In this document: in pieces, positions 1 through 11,103 of the stretch | How positions within the stretch are numbered: position 1 is the first letter of the stretch | How the letters are laid out: each line of letters opens with the position of its first letter | Assembly: GCA_028456385.1 (NCBI GenBank) | Contig: JALNQF010000051.1 | Location: 1-64,000 of the forward strand | From: Ophiosphaerella korrae | Taxonomy: Eukaryota > Ascomycota > Dothideomycetes > Pleosporales > Phaeosphaeriaceae | Direction of reading: 5' to 3' | Length of the DNA stretch: 64,000 nucleotides | The notes under the pieces: model-generated | What the model was told of the DNA's origin: nothing | The model's input: the letters and a program-made list of their open reading frames with translations, nothing else | Databases searched by the model: none | Made by a program: the position numbers and the translations under genes

Positions 1-71
1 TCTAAGTAAGTACTAGGTATATATACCTAGTAGCTTACTAAGCGCTAACTAAAAGTAGAAAGGTAGTTAAA

Positions 72-226
72 TATTAGTAAGTTGTAAACTTACTAACATG
101 TTAGTAAGTTTGTAATATTAGTAAGTTTACGATGTTAGTAAGTTATAAACTTACTAATATATTAGTAAGTTTATAATATTAGTAAGTTTACTATATTAGT
201 AAGTTGTAAACTTACTAATATTAGTA
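72..226. repeat. Tandem/palindromic TTAGTAAGTT array
   Basis: The word TTAGTAAGTT or a close variant recurs about seven times at 16-28 nt spacing. Three copies are followed by the complement AAACTTACTAA, so local palindromes form around the short linkers GT or AT. It lies inside the AT-rich block. It could be the subterminal repeat region of a decayed DNA transposon or simply a degenerate minisatellite. Confidence 0.7.
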
Positions 227-919
227 CGAAAATAAGAGATATAAAGGATAACTCTCTTATAATTATATATACTTAATTCTATATATAGGCTAAAAAGCCT
301 ATACGTCTTATTACTTCTAATGTTGTACATAATAGCTTAGCTATTAGCCTAAGTTATTACGTATAGATATAGAATATAATTACGTTTTTTTTTAGCTTTA
401 GTAATCTATCTAGATAGTTTATCTTAAGTATAGTTAATAGCTCTCCCTATTATAGATAAGTATAGACGCGTAAGTAAGTATTATTAACTTATATTTTATA
501 AGAGACACGCTAGAAAGATTATAAGATATATAAGTATTAGTATAAATATACGCCTTATAGGCCTTACTATATTTTAAAGAAATATACTCTAGAAAGAGAT
601 TTAAAGATTTATAATAAGAATAAAGAAATATAGCTATACTATAATATAGTATATAATTAGCTAACTAAAGATAATAAAGAGTAGACTTAGTAGGTATAGA
701 AGAAGATAAAGAACTTTATATTAATAAAGAAACTAGATTAATAACTTTAGCTCTAAGATAGATAAACTAGGACCTATCTAGAGGAGGAGATAGTATTATA
801 GGTGTAATAAGAGAAATTAAGATAGAACTAATTAGTCTTAACTTAGATACTAACAAAGTATAGAACAAGTAGGGTAACAACCTTAATTAGGAAACTACTT
901 ATAACTAGGATACGTAGTA

Positions 920-1045
920 GTAATCTATAATTATATATAAATAGATTAAAGTAATCTATAATAATATACAAATAAATTAAGGTAATCTATAGTTACGTGT
1001 ACATAGATTAGTAGTAATCTATACTATTATACAAACAAATTAGTA
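920..1045. repeat. Four-copy 31-32 bp tandem repeat
   Basis: The word GTAATCTATA (last base variable) starts at 920, 951, 982 and 1014. Each copy is followed by an AT-rich stretch ending in a degenerate AAATTA or AGATTA word. A weaker fifth match lies near 1,079. The copies have diverged mostly by transitions, as expected for RIP. Confidence 0.7.
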
Positions 1046-1110
1046 CAAGTATATAATTAATAATATACGTATTATTAGGATAGTATTAGTAATCTAATCT
1101 CTAACCAAGA

Positions 1111-2690
1111 GCGATAATACTTTGACATCTTCTGTTAAGAATTAATTATTGTTTACAGTTTATTGCATGATCACAACACGTACCTTAGTCATTAACTCTC
1201 AATCCATCCAAACCCCCCCTTTGAGGCTTCAGGTAGTCGACGAGTTGGAGCCCCGTTACACCTATCACTGGCCTCTCAATCCAAGGCGACCTTCTCTCCT
1301 CGGGTAGGTTCTTCGCGGAGCCCATATTTATTTATTTATTTATCTATTCATAGACTGTCCCAGCCGCGCCTTAGCAGCTATGCAGCGTACGGCTGCTGCT
1401 ATAGGTACAGATCTCCCCTCGTCCTTTGCTCAAGAAACCAAGCTGCTCCTGCGCAGAGTCGCTTCTCTTCTCTTACATTTGTCGAGATCAACATATAATC
1501 ACTGCACTAGTTCCAGATGCGTTCCCATAATCTATGTACCTGCCAGGCCTTCCCTGGCCCTCCTAAACTTCTATCTAACAAAATATACTCGTTTATGCTA
1601 CGTAGAGTAATTGAGCACCGTGGACGGCACCACCCTAAACTGCTCCAGGAGGCTTATCTGTATCATCATCTTGGCTGCTTGTACTGCTAGTGACGGACTG
1701 CAGAGTATCTGCTTAATGTCCACGTATGGAGTTTGCCTGTCTACATCTGTTCTCGTTCTTCCGCCCAGTCCTTATATTCAAGCAGAATAGGTTTTAGCGT
1801 ATGTCGTCCAAGTCTACGCTGGCACTAGTCTGAGTTGGCCCTATTGATGGAGTGGAGGTATGCCCGCAATCCAATCTTGCCGTTGCGCGTCCAGATGATG
1901 ACCGAGCTGAGTGCTTTGTGGAGGCCGATAATGTGTCTTAAGGGTCCCTTTCCCGGGCTTCACGCCAAGCTGGTAGAGATCCCTGCCGTACTTCGCCACT
2001 TCCCGCGCCTGCAGCTATTCGTTCTGCATCGCTTGTCAAAATATCGGTTTCGTGGTTGCGGTCAAGATTTGGAGAGATTCCGGTTCGGGTGGTGGATCTA
2101 CGGCTGCTCGGAAGGCTGAACGTTCCGATGGCCATTTTGGAGTACTTGAGCTCACTCAAACTCGCACATCAGAGACAGCGCGTGGGCTCGCCAGTGGGTT
2201 CTCTATCAATTTTCGACTCTTTCCAAATGACTTTGGACTTCTGAAATTAGTCCAGTGGACTAGAGAACAGCAGAATTTTTCTAATAGCTTACGTACGACC
2301 CTGGAAGAGAATTACAATGGAATAGAGCTGTATTTAACACAACCGAATTTAAAAAGAGCCTTACCCAACGCCACACTACTGCAGCCTTCTCTCTAACTTA
2401 AGCACTCGGCAAGTAATTGGGATACGAAGATCTGCACGATGTGTTAACAGGATGGTAGTAAAGAGATGATGGCTTATAACTAGGTACAAACGCTCGTTCC
2501 GCAGTTGCGCCTAGAGAAGGCAGGGCTCTCGCGTGAGCAGTGAGTGAGCGGCCTGATCTATGGTCCAACACGTCTTAATGCGTCCTGATAGCACTAGAAG
2601 CTCACGAGGCGTTCACGAGGGACTTGATTCGGGGCAAAGATTCTTCCACTAGCTAAGAAATAACAGACTTGAGCACATCTTGTTGTTATG
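1111..2690. other. Gene-free region right of the AT-rich block
   Basis: Composition is ordinary. Only short unrelated open frames are present, none with a recognisable motif or supporting splice sites. A small TTTA microsatellite lies near 1,326-1,345. The last part is the 3' flank of the minus-strand LYS9 gene. Confidence 0.5.
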
Positions 2691-4797
2691 CTATATACAA
2701 ACTTTCTCGCGACACTCAACCCTAGATACCGAGTCAACATATGTTTATGACAGACGTGTGAGAGAACGAACCCATATTTATCTCGAAGCTCCCGCATCAG
2801 TGGACCATTGATGTCTCCATTCAGCGGCGCAATGATTCCTCTCTTGTCGATAGTGCCATCAAGAACTAGTTTCGCGGCTTTAGTGCACTACGTTAGTATT
2901 TAGAAGAATGCAGTCCGGCGGATGCACTTGCCTACGGCGCACGGCGTTCCGACTAATCGGCTCATAGCACTAGGACCTGAAGACCCGAATGGACTACCAT
3001 ATTCTGAGAGCGTAGAAGTTCTTGTTTCCCTGGTGCCATCCTTGTTTTCGATCACAAATTTGTGTTGGAGAAGCTTGAGGCGGTCAGGTTAATAATTTTG
3101 CCGTAAGACGATAAATTAGAACGTACCACGAAATCACGTTCTCCTTGCTCGTAAGCCATTTTCTCCTCCAGAAGGGCACAGATTGTGTCCAATGGGTTTC
3201 CATTTGGCGTGATCTTCGTGTCAGAGAGGATACCAACTATGGTGTCGTGTTAGGGTTTTAAGTCGGTGGTGCTGAGACGCAAATCTGGAAAACTTACGCC
3301 ATTTGAGCCCCGACAACAGCCTCTTTCTGTCATTACTTTTCATGATAGATGCCTTTAATGAGATCGCCTTCAAAAGCTCTTCTTCATTTGCCGAAACAGC
3401 ACCAAGCATTTTCTGTGTCGCTTCCTTCCAGGGAATCGGTTCTCGGAGGAAGACGTGCTCCTCATCGCTGAGGAAGCCGATATCCACAAGTACGTTGACA
3501 AATTCGGGGAATCCTTGGTATCGGAGGGTCTTCACGAACGAGGTATTAGTTTAAATAGGCGAGAATCGAAGAAGAAGCACCTTACCCCGCGGATAATTGT
3601 TTCGGCTTCGGGGATATTGTAGCGCTCTCTGTATGGTGTTGAATCACGGTTCGGATATGCAACGAGTGCGAAACCTAGCGACAAGTAAGTATAAAGAACC
3701 TAGCTAAAGGACGTAGAAGACTGACCCGGGTAAATATGATATGGTTTGGCGACATTCATCAAATCTTTTTAGATGCCGTGGCATTAGTGGAGTACTAGGC
3801 AGCATCGAATAGAGAAGGGAGAGAAAGAGAGTAGAGCTGATACGTACCCGATCCAGCCACTCTTACAATCTCTCCTCCTTCGTAGAAGCTTGCCGCGTTT
3901 CTGAGTGCAAGCAGAGCCCCTCGAGGCCTTACAAGATGGAGTGTTAATAATATGTCTAGATAACAAGAATAGAGCGACGATAGGGCACGTACGACCAGGA
4001 GAACCTTAAATTACAAAGCGTTAGCGAATGTCTTAGCAAGGGTGTGGATTTGCTTACTTGTAGCCTAATGGGTTGTCCGAATCTGAAGATCTTAGCCGGA
4101 TATAGTCTATTTCATAGATTTCGGTCATACCTTCAGGAGCTGTCAGGCCGCCGCAATATGAGACAAAGGATTTGATTTTCCCTCCCAATTCATGCACTCG
4201 CTCAATCACGGAGACTGCATATAAATGGTCAATTCCAGGATCAAGCTGAAGATGGTCAGCTCCGCCTTGTCTTTCTCTCCTTCTCTCTGAGAGTAAATCG
4301 GACACGCTCCAACTTACACCAATTTCATTCAAAACGGTAATGCCGGCATCTTTTGCTTCCTGATCAAGCTCGAACATGGAAGTCGAAATGTAGCTTGTAG
4401 TCACGACATGTTTCTTATGCCTAATAGCAGATTTTATGACGTTTACGTGGAAGGTGTATGGAATCAAACTGATAATGAGATCATGTTGGGCGACGGCAGC
4501 GTCAAGTGCGTGGCTATCAGTGACATCCAAGGAGACGGGTTTTGCTAGCTTTACACCTCGTGAGAGTTTTACTGCATTCTCGATATTCCTGCAACCTAAA
4601 AATCATCAGAATCCTTTACAATACTGCGTGGGGTAGCTCATACCAACTGTGACGTTGATCCCAGATTCGGTCAAAATATCAAGCGTCGGTTTGGCAACGA
4701 AACCGGAGCCACTGGAAATCTGTTAGTTAGAAAATGGCTCGCGTTTCGGAATAAATTGCACAGGCACCTACAGCAGCAATACACATTTTGAAGCCAT
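2691..4797 (-). CDS. LYS9: Saccharopine reductase (NADP+, L-glutamate-forming), 14 exons
   Basis: The product should reductively couple alpha-aminoadipate semialdehyde with glutamate to form saccharopine, the penultimate step of fungal lysine synthesis. Exons on the minus strand: 4797-4772, 4711-4644, 4595-4318, 4245-4131, 4082-4058, 4004-3993, 3927-3848, 3764-3726, 3674-3586, 3529-3298, 3236-3127, 3073-2932, 2877-2772, 2721-2691. They sum to 1,353 nt, giving 450 residues, the length I recall for the Magnaporthe enzyme. Visible are the N-terminal dinucleotide loop GSGFV (residues 10-14), LIPYTFH, NEIG-LDPGIDHLY, CGGL, SDNPLGYK, AYPNRDSTPY, LRYQGFPEF and the C-terminal ECREKV motif. Twelve introns are GT-AG; intron 12 is GC-AG (GCAAGT). 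Exon 6 is only 12 nt. Intron 3 (72 nt) is in frame and stop-free. The ATG starts the conserved MASK-type N-terminus. Thirteen introns are many for this gene, so it may be a divergent paralogue rather than the main lysine gene. Confidence 0.9.
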
Positions 4798-5049
4798 GGT
4801 TGCTATATATTAAAGCGCAGAAGACACTTCGTAAAAATTTTCCACCGCAGGAAAATCAAAGACGTTGCACGCCAAGTTTCATGCCGATGTCGCAGCAGGA
4901 GGATCTTTGATGGGGACCACCCACTATTACTGAGTGGGTTAGTCTGGATCAGGTTGCTTGGCATCACGCATTGGGAGCATCCTATTGGTCACAGCTTAAC
5001 ATGAGTTAACGTTAAATAAATCCAGGGTCTCATTCGGCTGCAATACAAG
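4798..5049. promoter_or_regulatory. Shared divergent promoter region with small inverted repeat
   Basis: The 252 bp between the LYS9 ATG (minus) and the Myb-DEDDh ATG (plus) must hold both promoters. A perfect 7-bp inverted repeat, ACCCACT and AGTGGGT with a 7-nt loop, lies at 4919-4939. It could be a dyad binding site for a zinc-cluster factor. That role is inference; no known consensus is matched. Confidence 0.4.
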
Positions 5050-8000
5050 ATGGCCTCGGCTAAGGTTAAGAAACGTCGTCGCAGCACTGCTAGCAACACC
5101 GCCGGCAGCAAGAAGCTGCGAATTACGCACTTCTTCACCTCCCGTGGGACCCGATCTCAGACAGTGCACCAAGATATTGAAAAGAATGAAGAGCAGCAGG
5201 AAACACCATGGATTTCAGATCCAGTCCGCGTCTCTAAGATGCTACAGGAAGAGGATATCGCAGAAAAAAGGAAGGATGAATCACGTGCCGGCCAAACGAC
5301 ATCCTCTTCCATAAGCTACTCAGTAGCTCTAGACAATAACCAGAGCATTACTGCATCCGGTAGTTCCAATCCACCCCATCCGGCTACGATGCCTTCAAAG
5401 CTTACTAGACACTAGGCTCTTTTCCTGTCCTCTCCTTTCAGACTCCTATCATGAACACCGTCGACCCAAAGGCCATTCTAGAAAGTGACAGGTTTGCAGA
5501 AAACTTCGCAGACGACGATGAGGAGATGGATTCTGTGTCAGGGTACACTTCCGAGTCAACATCAGCATCGCAGCATGGTACACCTAAGAAACTGTCCGCA
5601 AACATAGCCCGCCGTAGCTGGTCATCGTTGGAGACCGCGCGCTTACTTCAAATGCGAAATGCAGGACATCCTTGGCAAAAGATCGAAGAAGCCTTCCCCG
5701 ATAGAACCAAACATGCCGTCCGCGCACAATGGAATAAGTCTACGGTTGGCATGCTGTCGTTTGAAAAAAAGAAGTCATCGATTAACAAAGCCACAGACAA
5801 AGCGGGGACGTCCATTGAACGAGATATCGAATTATTGGAGCGCAGCAGAGGAACGTCGATTGATGAGTATCGTGAAGACCCATCAAAAGAATTGGAGGGA
5901 AATTGCCCAATTGTTTCCGAATCGAACCCCGGCAAGTTGTAGTATGCATTGGAGTCAGTTGAAGTATTTGAATGCAGACGCCTTGGATACCAGATGGGAG
6001 GTAAGCTAAAACATCAAAGTAGAAGATGATATTCGAGTTATTAGTGCTAAATAAGATCTAGGAAATGAGTCTCGCAGAATCCAAAAACACTATTAGTACG
6101 GCGCGTCAGCGCTGGACAGCCGAAGAAGACGAACGCTTAAAACGTCTTGTAAGTGCTGGCAGCTCGTGGAATTCTATTCTGGAGAAGATGCGAGGTAGAA
6201 AAAAGGCTGCTATATATTCTCATTTCCAGGTAAGTCCGGATCTATGAAGGCGGGAAGGGTAGGCTCATGATTTACAGCTCAATCTCAAACCTGAGTTAGC
6301 TAAAGCGGCACCTAACCAAGGGAAAAATTTCGAGTCTCAATCCGCTACACATTTTGAAGAGTCTCCTTTTTTGCCATTCGAGAACCATTCTCCAGCAGTC
6401 GTCTCAACACAACAACCGCGTGCAATGCCCGTTGCGCAAACTTCTCACGAGAACTCTGACACGAGGGCAGAGGCTGAGGCAGGCGCCGTAGCAGCAGAAC
6501 AGAGCATAGAATTGAAGATGAAGATAAACACAACATCGCTACGGAAATCCGAATCCACGAAATTGAAGAGTGCTGGCAGCCAATCGTGGGTGCCTAGAGC
6601 AGGTATTCCGCTGGCACTGTGGACCACGACCGAAGATCAGCTCCTCGAGAAGATGAAAGGTGAGGGTAACAGTTGGAAAGAAATCAGCAAGGCTCTGCCC
6701 AACAGGAGCGCGAGGGCAGCCGAAGCTCATTGGGTGCAAATGCAAAAGGCAAGTCAAGCCAGGTTCCTGTCATGGACTTAAACTGACATACCCCAGGGCA
6801 AGACAAAGCAAAGAGCTGCATGGACGACAGATGAACAACAGCTTCTTAAGCAAATGAAAGCGGATGGTGCTGCTTGGAAGGAGATTGCTCAAGCTTTCCC
6901 AAATAGAAGTTATACATCTGTCAACACCTATTGGTCGGTAAGGAAGCAAAATCACGCATGGAAATTGTTGATACTAATCGTTCTAGAAACTGAAGCAAAG
7001 GCAATTGTCTAACGAGGTATGTGTTCACCAATTTGCATGTCAGATCTTCGTGCTCATAGATTCCATAGGTTGATGAGGATGGCGCTGAAGCAACAGTGGT
7101 ATCTGCAAACCTCAGCTCGCTTGCTCGTAATCAATATGAAAGAGTTAAGGCCGTCACTAGACAGCAGACGAGGACCAAGTGGCGCCACGCGATGAGACAT
7201 CCAAAGCTCGCAGCCTATCGGAATGATATCGAAGCGATGGAGGAATCAAATGTCAAACTCTATTATCAGGATCGCCTGAGGATAATCGACGAGATTGATA
7301 CAGATGGATCGATTGAGCAGAAGAAAAACTGTCTGGATCGAGTGCTCACCCACGCTGAGTATGGAATTTTGCCGAGATTCTACACTCGACGGTCGAAGAG
7401 TGGGACTAGATATCCTGGTGACGGAGGCCCTGACCCTCAAGTAGAGACCGACTATGAGTCTACGGAAGAGGATGGCGAGGAGGCTAAGAAGAATGCGCGG
7501 GAGCCCCAAAGATACAAGCGAGGCCGTCACATAGAACGCAGAAAACAATCTACGCAGGGCATGAGAGCAAAGAGACGTCTCCGCCTCGCCCTGGGCAATG
7601 ATCCTAGGATCTCGACATACACTACCAGCACCTATATCGACCTAAATGCATTGGGACGTGCGCTGCAGCTACAATGGCCTACGAGTCTAAGCTTCAAGAC
7701 TGTAGTTGATCGGCTACAAAAAGTTCGAGACGGCAGCGAGTCCGAAGTCTCCCTCTTGACACTCGACGTTGAGTTTATCGCCGCGACTCGGCGCGCTCTA
7801 GAAGTTGCGGTGGGAGAGTTTAATTCTGGCAAAGTCCTTCTTGATTCACGAGTCGATAACCAATGCTCTACGAAAGAGCTACTACAAACACCGGGTGGTC
7901 GTTCTCTAGTATCATACGAGCAGACAAGAAGCTTTGCCACTCTTGAAAAGGTCTTCGGCTCTCGAGATCCAGCAAACTGCGCCGACAAAAAGACACCCAG

Positions 8001-8600
8001 AGAAATAGGGGATATGCTCAAAAATGCCGGAGTTAACAAGCGATCGATCATTCTGGTCTGGCATACGGGCTGTTTCGACCTTACATTACTTAGAGAGTTC
8101 TTGAACTCTACAGGCTGCGATGACATTCTCCCCCCGACGAAAACTATATTCCAATGATCAACCACTTTCGGAAGGGCCTCCCTCCCAGGGATGGACAAGG
8201 AAGAATGTTCACATGCAGGTTGGATCAGTTGTTCCCAGTACTATTTGCTGGACATGACTTGATTGGTTCAAACCACAATGCAGCACCAGACATCAAGATG
8301 CTTCGCTTGATGGTTCTTCTTTTGATACAGCTGCAAAGACCTTTGTCGAGGAGAGAATTGGATGACTTTCCAGAAACTACACAGGACTTCATCAGATATG
8401 CTCAACCTCCGATCAATTACCTTGACAGATGGCTCAACACTGAACCCTCCCAACATAACAGATCAGTGGATGATGAAGATGAAGAAACACTTAGCGACGA
8501 GGATTTTAGTGACGCGGATTTAAGTGACCAGAGCTTCGGTGAAGAGGAAGTTGGCGACGAGGGACCTAGTGAAGAATATTACCTTAAGCAGGATTATTAG
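5050..8600 (+). CDS. Five Myb/SANT-like repeats fused to a DEDDh exonuclease-like domain (two frameshifts)
   Basis: Proposed exons: 5050-5359, 5416-6000, 6062-6229, 6278-6748, 6797-6937, 6987-7016, 7069-8600; intron 4 is GC-AG (GCAAGT). The basic N-terminus carries KKLRITHFF, resembling a PCNA-interacting box. Five Trp-anchored repeats follow (W-x-E-E/D..W..I...PxR..A...HW pattern), near 5610-5735, 5845-5965, 6110-6225, 6610-6740 and 6800-6935. A charged linker leads to an RNase H-fold exonuclease signature: DVE (codons at 7765 and 7771), an FDLTLLREF motif (Asp at 7077+1000, i.e. 8077), and GHDLIG..NHNAAPD (His 8274, Asp 8289), together a complete DEDDh set. The acidic tail ends at 8600. The frame breaks twice: at an A7 run (5764-5770; one A too many) and a C6 run (8130-8135; one C too few). 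These may be assembly errors or real decay. A plausible role is DNA or RNA end processing at defined sites; no function is shown. Confidence 0.7.
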
Positions 8601-9835
8601 CTATATTGCAAGGTGCTGTCGATGCTTTCTGGGGTTCTCCAAGGTCCGTTTGAGTCTCGGAACCCGTTAACTGAACTCTAGAAGTGCAAGGAATACTTCG
8701 TAGATATCAACCCACTAGAATCACGTGTGCAAGCACAACTAAATAATGCAAATAGAGTCAACCCACAAATGACGTTTCTTGAGGTGTTTGACCACCTTTA
8801 TGGCATCTGAAACTTTGCAATTTCTTTAACTTCAAAAAAAATGTTTTCATTATAACGTACCAGAATATAAGAGCACAACACGAAGACAGTATTCAGCATT
8901 GACCAGATCACAATGATTTGGGATGCTATTGGCATTATTAATTATTCCAATCTTGATAAAGAGCATGAAATCTTTAAGATCTTTAATGTGCTTTATATTT
9001 ATATCTAGATGACCTATTTTAAATCTTTAAAGATCAGCTCCATTAAATTTATGATATAATGAGTGAGTAGGATGGATCTTACTGCCCCTAATGACGGCTC
9101 ATTTTATTCTTATTAGCTTTACACTATTTGCTAGAGTTATCCATTATAGTTTTATTTTGGATTTTCGACGGATCTATAGCTGCAATAGTTGCATTACTAC
9201 GTGTAAGAAACTCTTGTTCACGCAGAGTCAGTATCACGGTCATCATGATAGTGAAGCATCAAATGTGCCAAGTGAGTAAGTCCTTGTATATTGGGGAATA
9301 GGATTCAGGAAGAAGGAGAAGAGAGAATCAAATGTCTTAATCAAACAAGTGAGAGGGAACTGGCTTCACTTGATTATAAACCTTCCATAAGGAGACCGAT
9401 CCATAGCAGCTGACGCGCCGCATTTATACGAAGCATATCCAACGGAGATTATCATCCATTGGGCCATACATTCCATGCACTCTTCTCAATCTTTGTAGGG
9501 TCCTAAAACCGGGCCTTCCCTCCCTTCCCCCAAAACCTAGTAGTTCGGTAAAGCGCAGCTCCATCATAGACAATGCAGTAAATCGCGAGGCGCAATAGAA
9601 TACGTTGATTAAAAGTGGATGCATATTGCAATTTACATCTGCCAAAAACGACCCTGTTATAACTGCGAAAGCACATATCTACCCATGTACAGGCGGCCAG
9701 TAAAAGTAAGAGCAAAAATAGAGAGTCTTAGAGAGACAAAACTGTCTAAATGATGTTATTTTATATATTCGTTCAAAGCTGCTGATATTATAATTAAAAT
9801 AATAAGGAGTTGGGAGGCTAGAATCAGGATCAGAA
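8601..9835. other. Gene-free stretch, AT-rich in part
   Basis: No coding signal found. Sequence from about 8,820 to 9,080 is AT-rich with repeated ATCTTTAAAGATC-like words, suggesting decayed repeat DNA. Short frames around 9,100-9,700 have no motif or splice support. Confidence 0.45.
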
Positions 9836-11103
9836 TCAAGACAATAAATCAAAATAAGTTGGAGCGTGAGGCAGTGTGAGATATCGTTGTTTCGGTGATG
9901 AGTAGCCTAAGGCATGATGATTTTGATCAAGAGAAACCCTGAGCAGGCATGAGCAAGCCGTGGGCAAGTCTGAGCGAGCCTGAACAAGCATGATTTGAGC
10001 TGAGTATAATTGAGCCGAGATTGAGCCGAGTAAGATTTTGCTGATGCAATGGGGTAACCTAGTCAGGTGTATGCCAAGAGTAGATTTGACTTGAAAATAG
10101 CGTTCTGTTGGTTTTCTGGGCTTTGGAGAGCGCGTGCAAAGTTTGGCCGAGTGGATCACAAGAGAGGAATCCAGATGGGTATGTGGATAAGCTGTCACAA
10201 TCGCGCCACACGGTTGAACATGGTGTGACTCAGTTCGGGCCGTTCTATCAGTCGATGTTCGAAGATCAATCAACTGCGTGCTATGCCTATCCACAGATTT
10301 ATTATTCGACTCTGCCTCTTCCATGACGCTACAATCAGTGTGTACTACGCTCTCTATAACTACGGTAGGTATTTTAGCCATATGGTGCTGTAAAGGCTTG
10401 AAGATTTGTCCAGCAATAATTGGTGCCACCACAAGGATCACTCTGTCAAAGTACTCAGAGTGCGTTCTTCGCCATTTTTCTGCCATGATACCCTCACACC
10501 ATTTCCTTGGACTCTACGGCTGTTACGGTAGCGCCAAGTTCATACTCAATGTCCCCTACAAGTCGATTCTGCACCGTGTACACGCCAAAAGAAACAATAT
10601 AATGTGGCGCCCGATGCGTTGTTCGCTTATGCTCTGTAATGTCGCTTGTAGGGAAATCTAATAAGGTATCGTGAGGGTAGGTGGTGTCGCTGAATATCAG
10701 CGGAAGGAATTCTATGAAGCGATGTGGCGTAAGAGTCCTCGCAAGGTAGTCCCAAAGCGCCTCACCAATATATGGTGCGATCAGGAAGTAACAAAAAGAA
10801 AACTGGGCATAACATGCTATCAAATATAGCACCTTCCACAAATATTGCATTAGATGAACAGCACTCGGCCGAGGCGCGTGCTGGTGCAGATTGGAGGCGT
10901 GTGCGAAGTAGAAGGTCTGTTTTGCGGGAATGCCCTTTTGCGCTGCTATAAAATTGAAGAGGAAAGGCTGCGAGTGGTATGGGACATGTAGTTAGTCGTA
11001 CATAGACTTCGGTTTGTGGTAAAAGCCGCCTGCGAAAGCGCATGGGCAGGTCGACGCGGTCGCAGAGTCGAGCGAAAGCGAGGCCCCCTGTGCTCGCTGT
11101 CAA
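9836..11103 (-). pseudogene. Unrecognised minus-strand gene, probably broken
   Basis: Two minus-strand frames look coding: 10850-10494, starting with ATG and a hydrophobic segment, with words such as RFIEFLPLIFSD and GDIEYELGATV; and 10486 downward, with EKWRRTHSEYFDRVILVV. They overlap a third frame upstream (to 11103) that has no ATG. The first two can only be joined by a one-base shift near 10,500; I found no intron that joins them. I do not recognise the family. The state resembles a decaying gene, like its neighbours to the right, but an undetected splice pattern is possible. Confidence 0.3.
9940..10030. repeat. Imperfect 10-bp tandem array (TGAGCAAGCC-like)
   Basis: About nine consecutive units of ten bases, consensus near TGAGCRAGCC, with increasing divergence rightward (TGAGCCGAGA). 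It lies in the 3' flank of the broken minus-strand gene below. It looks like a minisatellite. Confidence 0.6.

Larger units (their letters stand above)
1..1110. other. AT-rich, RIP-like degenerate block
   Basis: The block is very rich in A, T and TpA steps, and all frames are closed by stops within short distances. Base composition changes sharply near 1,110, where ordinary mixed-composition DNA begins. This is the appearance of a repeat or transposon destroyed by repeat-induced point mutation in ascomycetes. I see no surviving transposase or reverse transcriptase motif, so the original element cannot be named. It contains the two tandem arrays listed separately. The left end is cut by the window. 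Confidence 0.75.

Noticed and set aside
1..300. Telomeric end
   Set aside because: No TTAGGG arrays; the AT-rich repeats are of a different sequence, so nearness to a chromosome end cannot be claimed.
5738..5802. Intron to explain the frame change between Myb repeats 1 and 2
   Set aside because: Every donor-acceptor pair of acceptable length near the A7 run gives the wrong phase or deletes part of a repeat; a one-base frameshift fits better.
7632..8198. 188-codon minus-strand frame
   Set aside because: Antisense to the exonuclease-like half of the Myb-DEDDh gene, whose catalytic motifs are on the plus strand.
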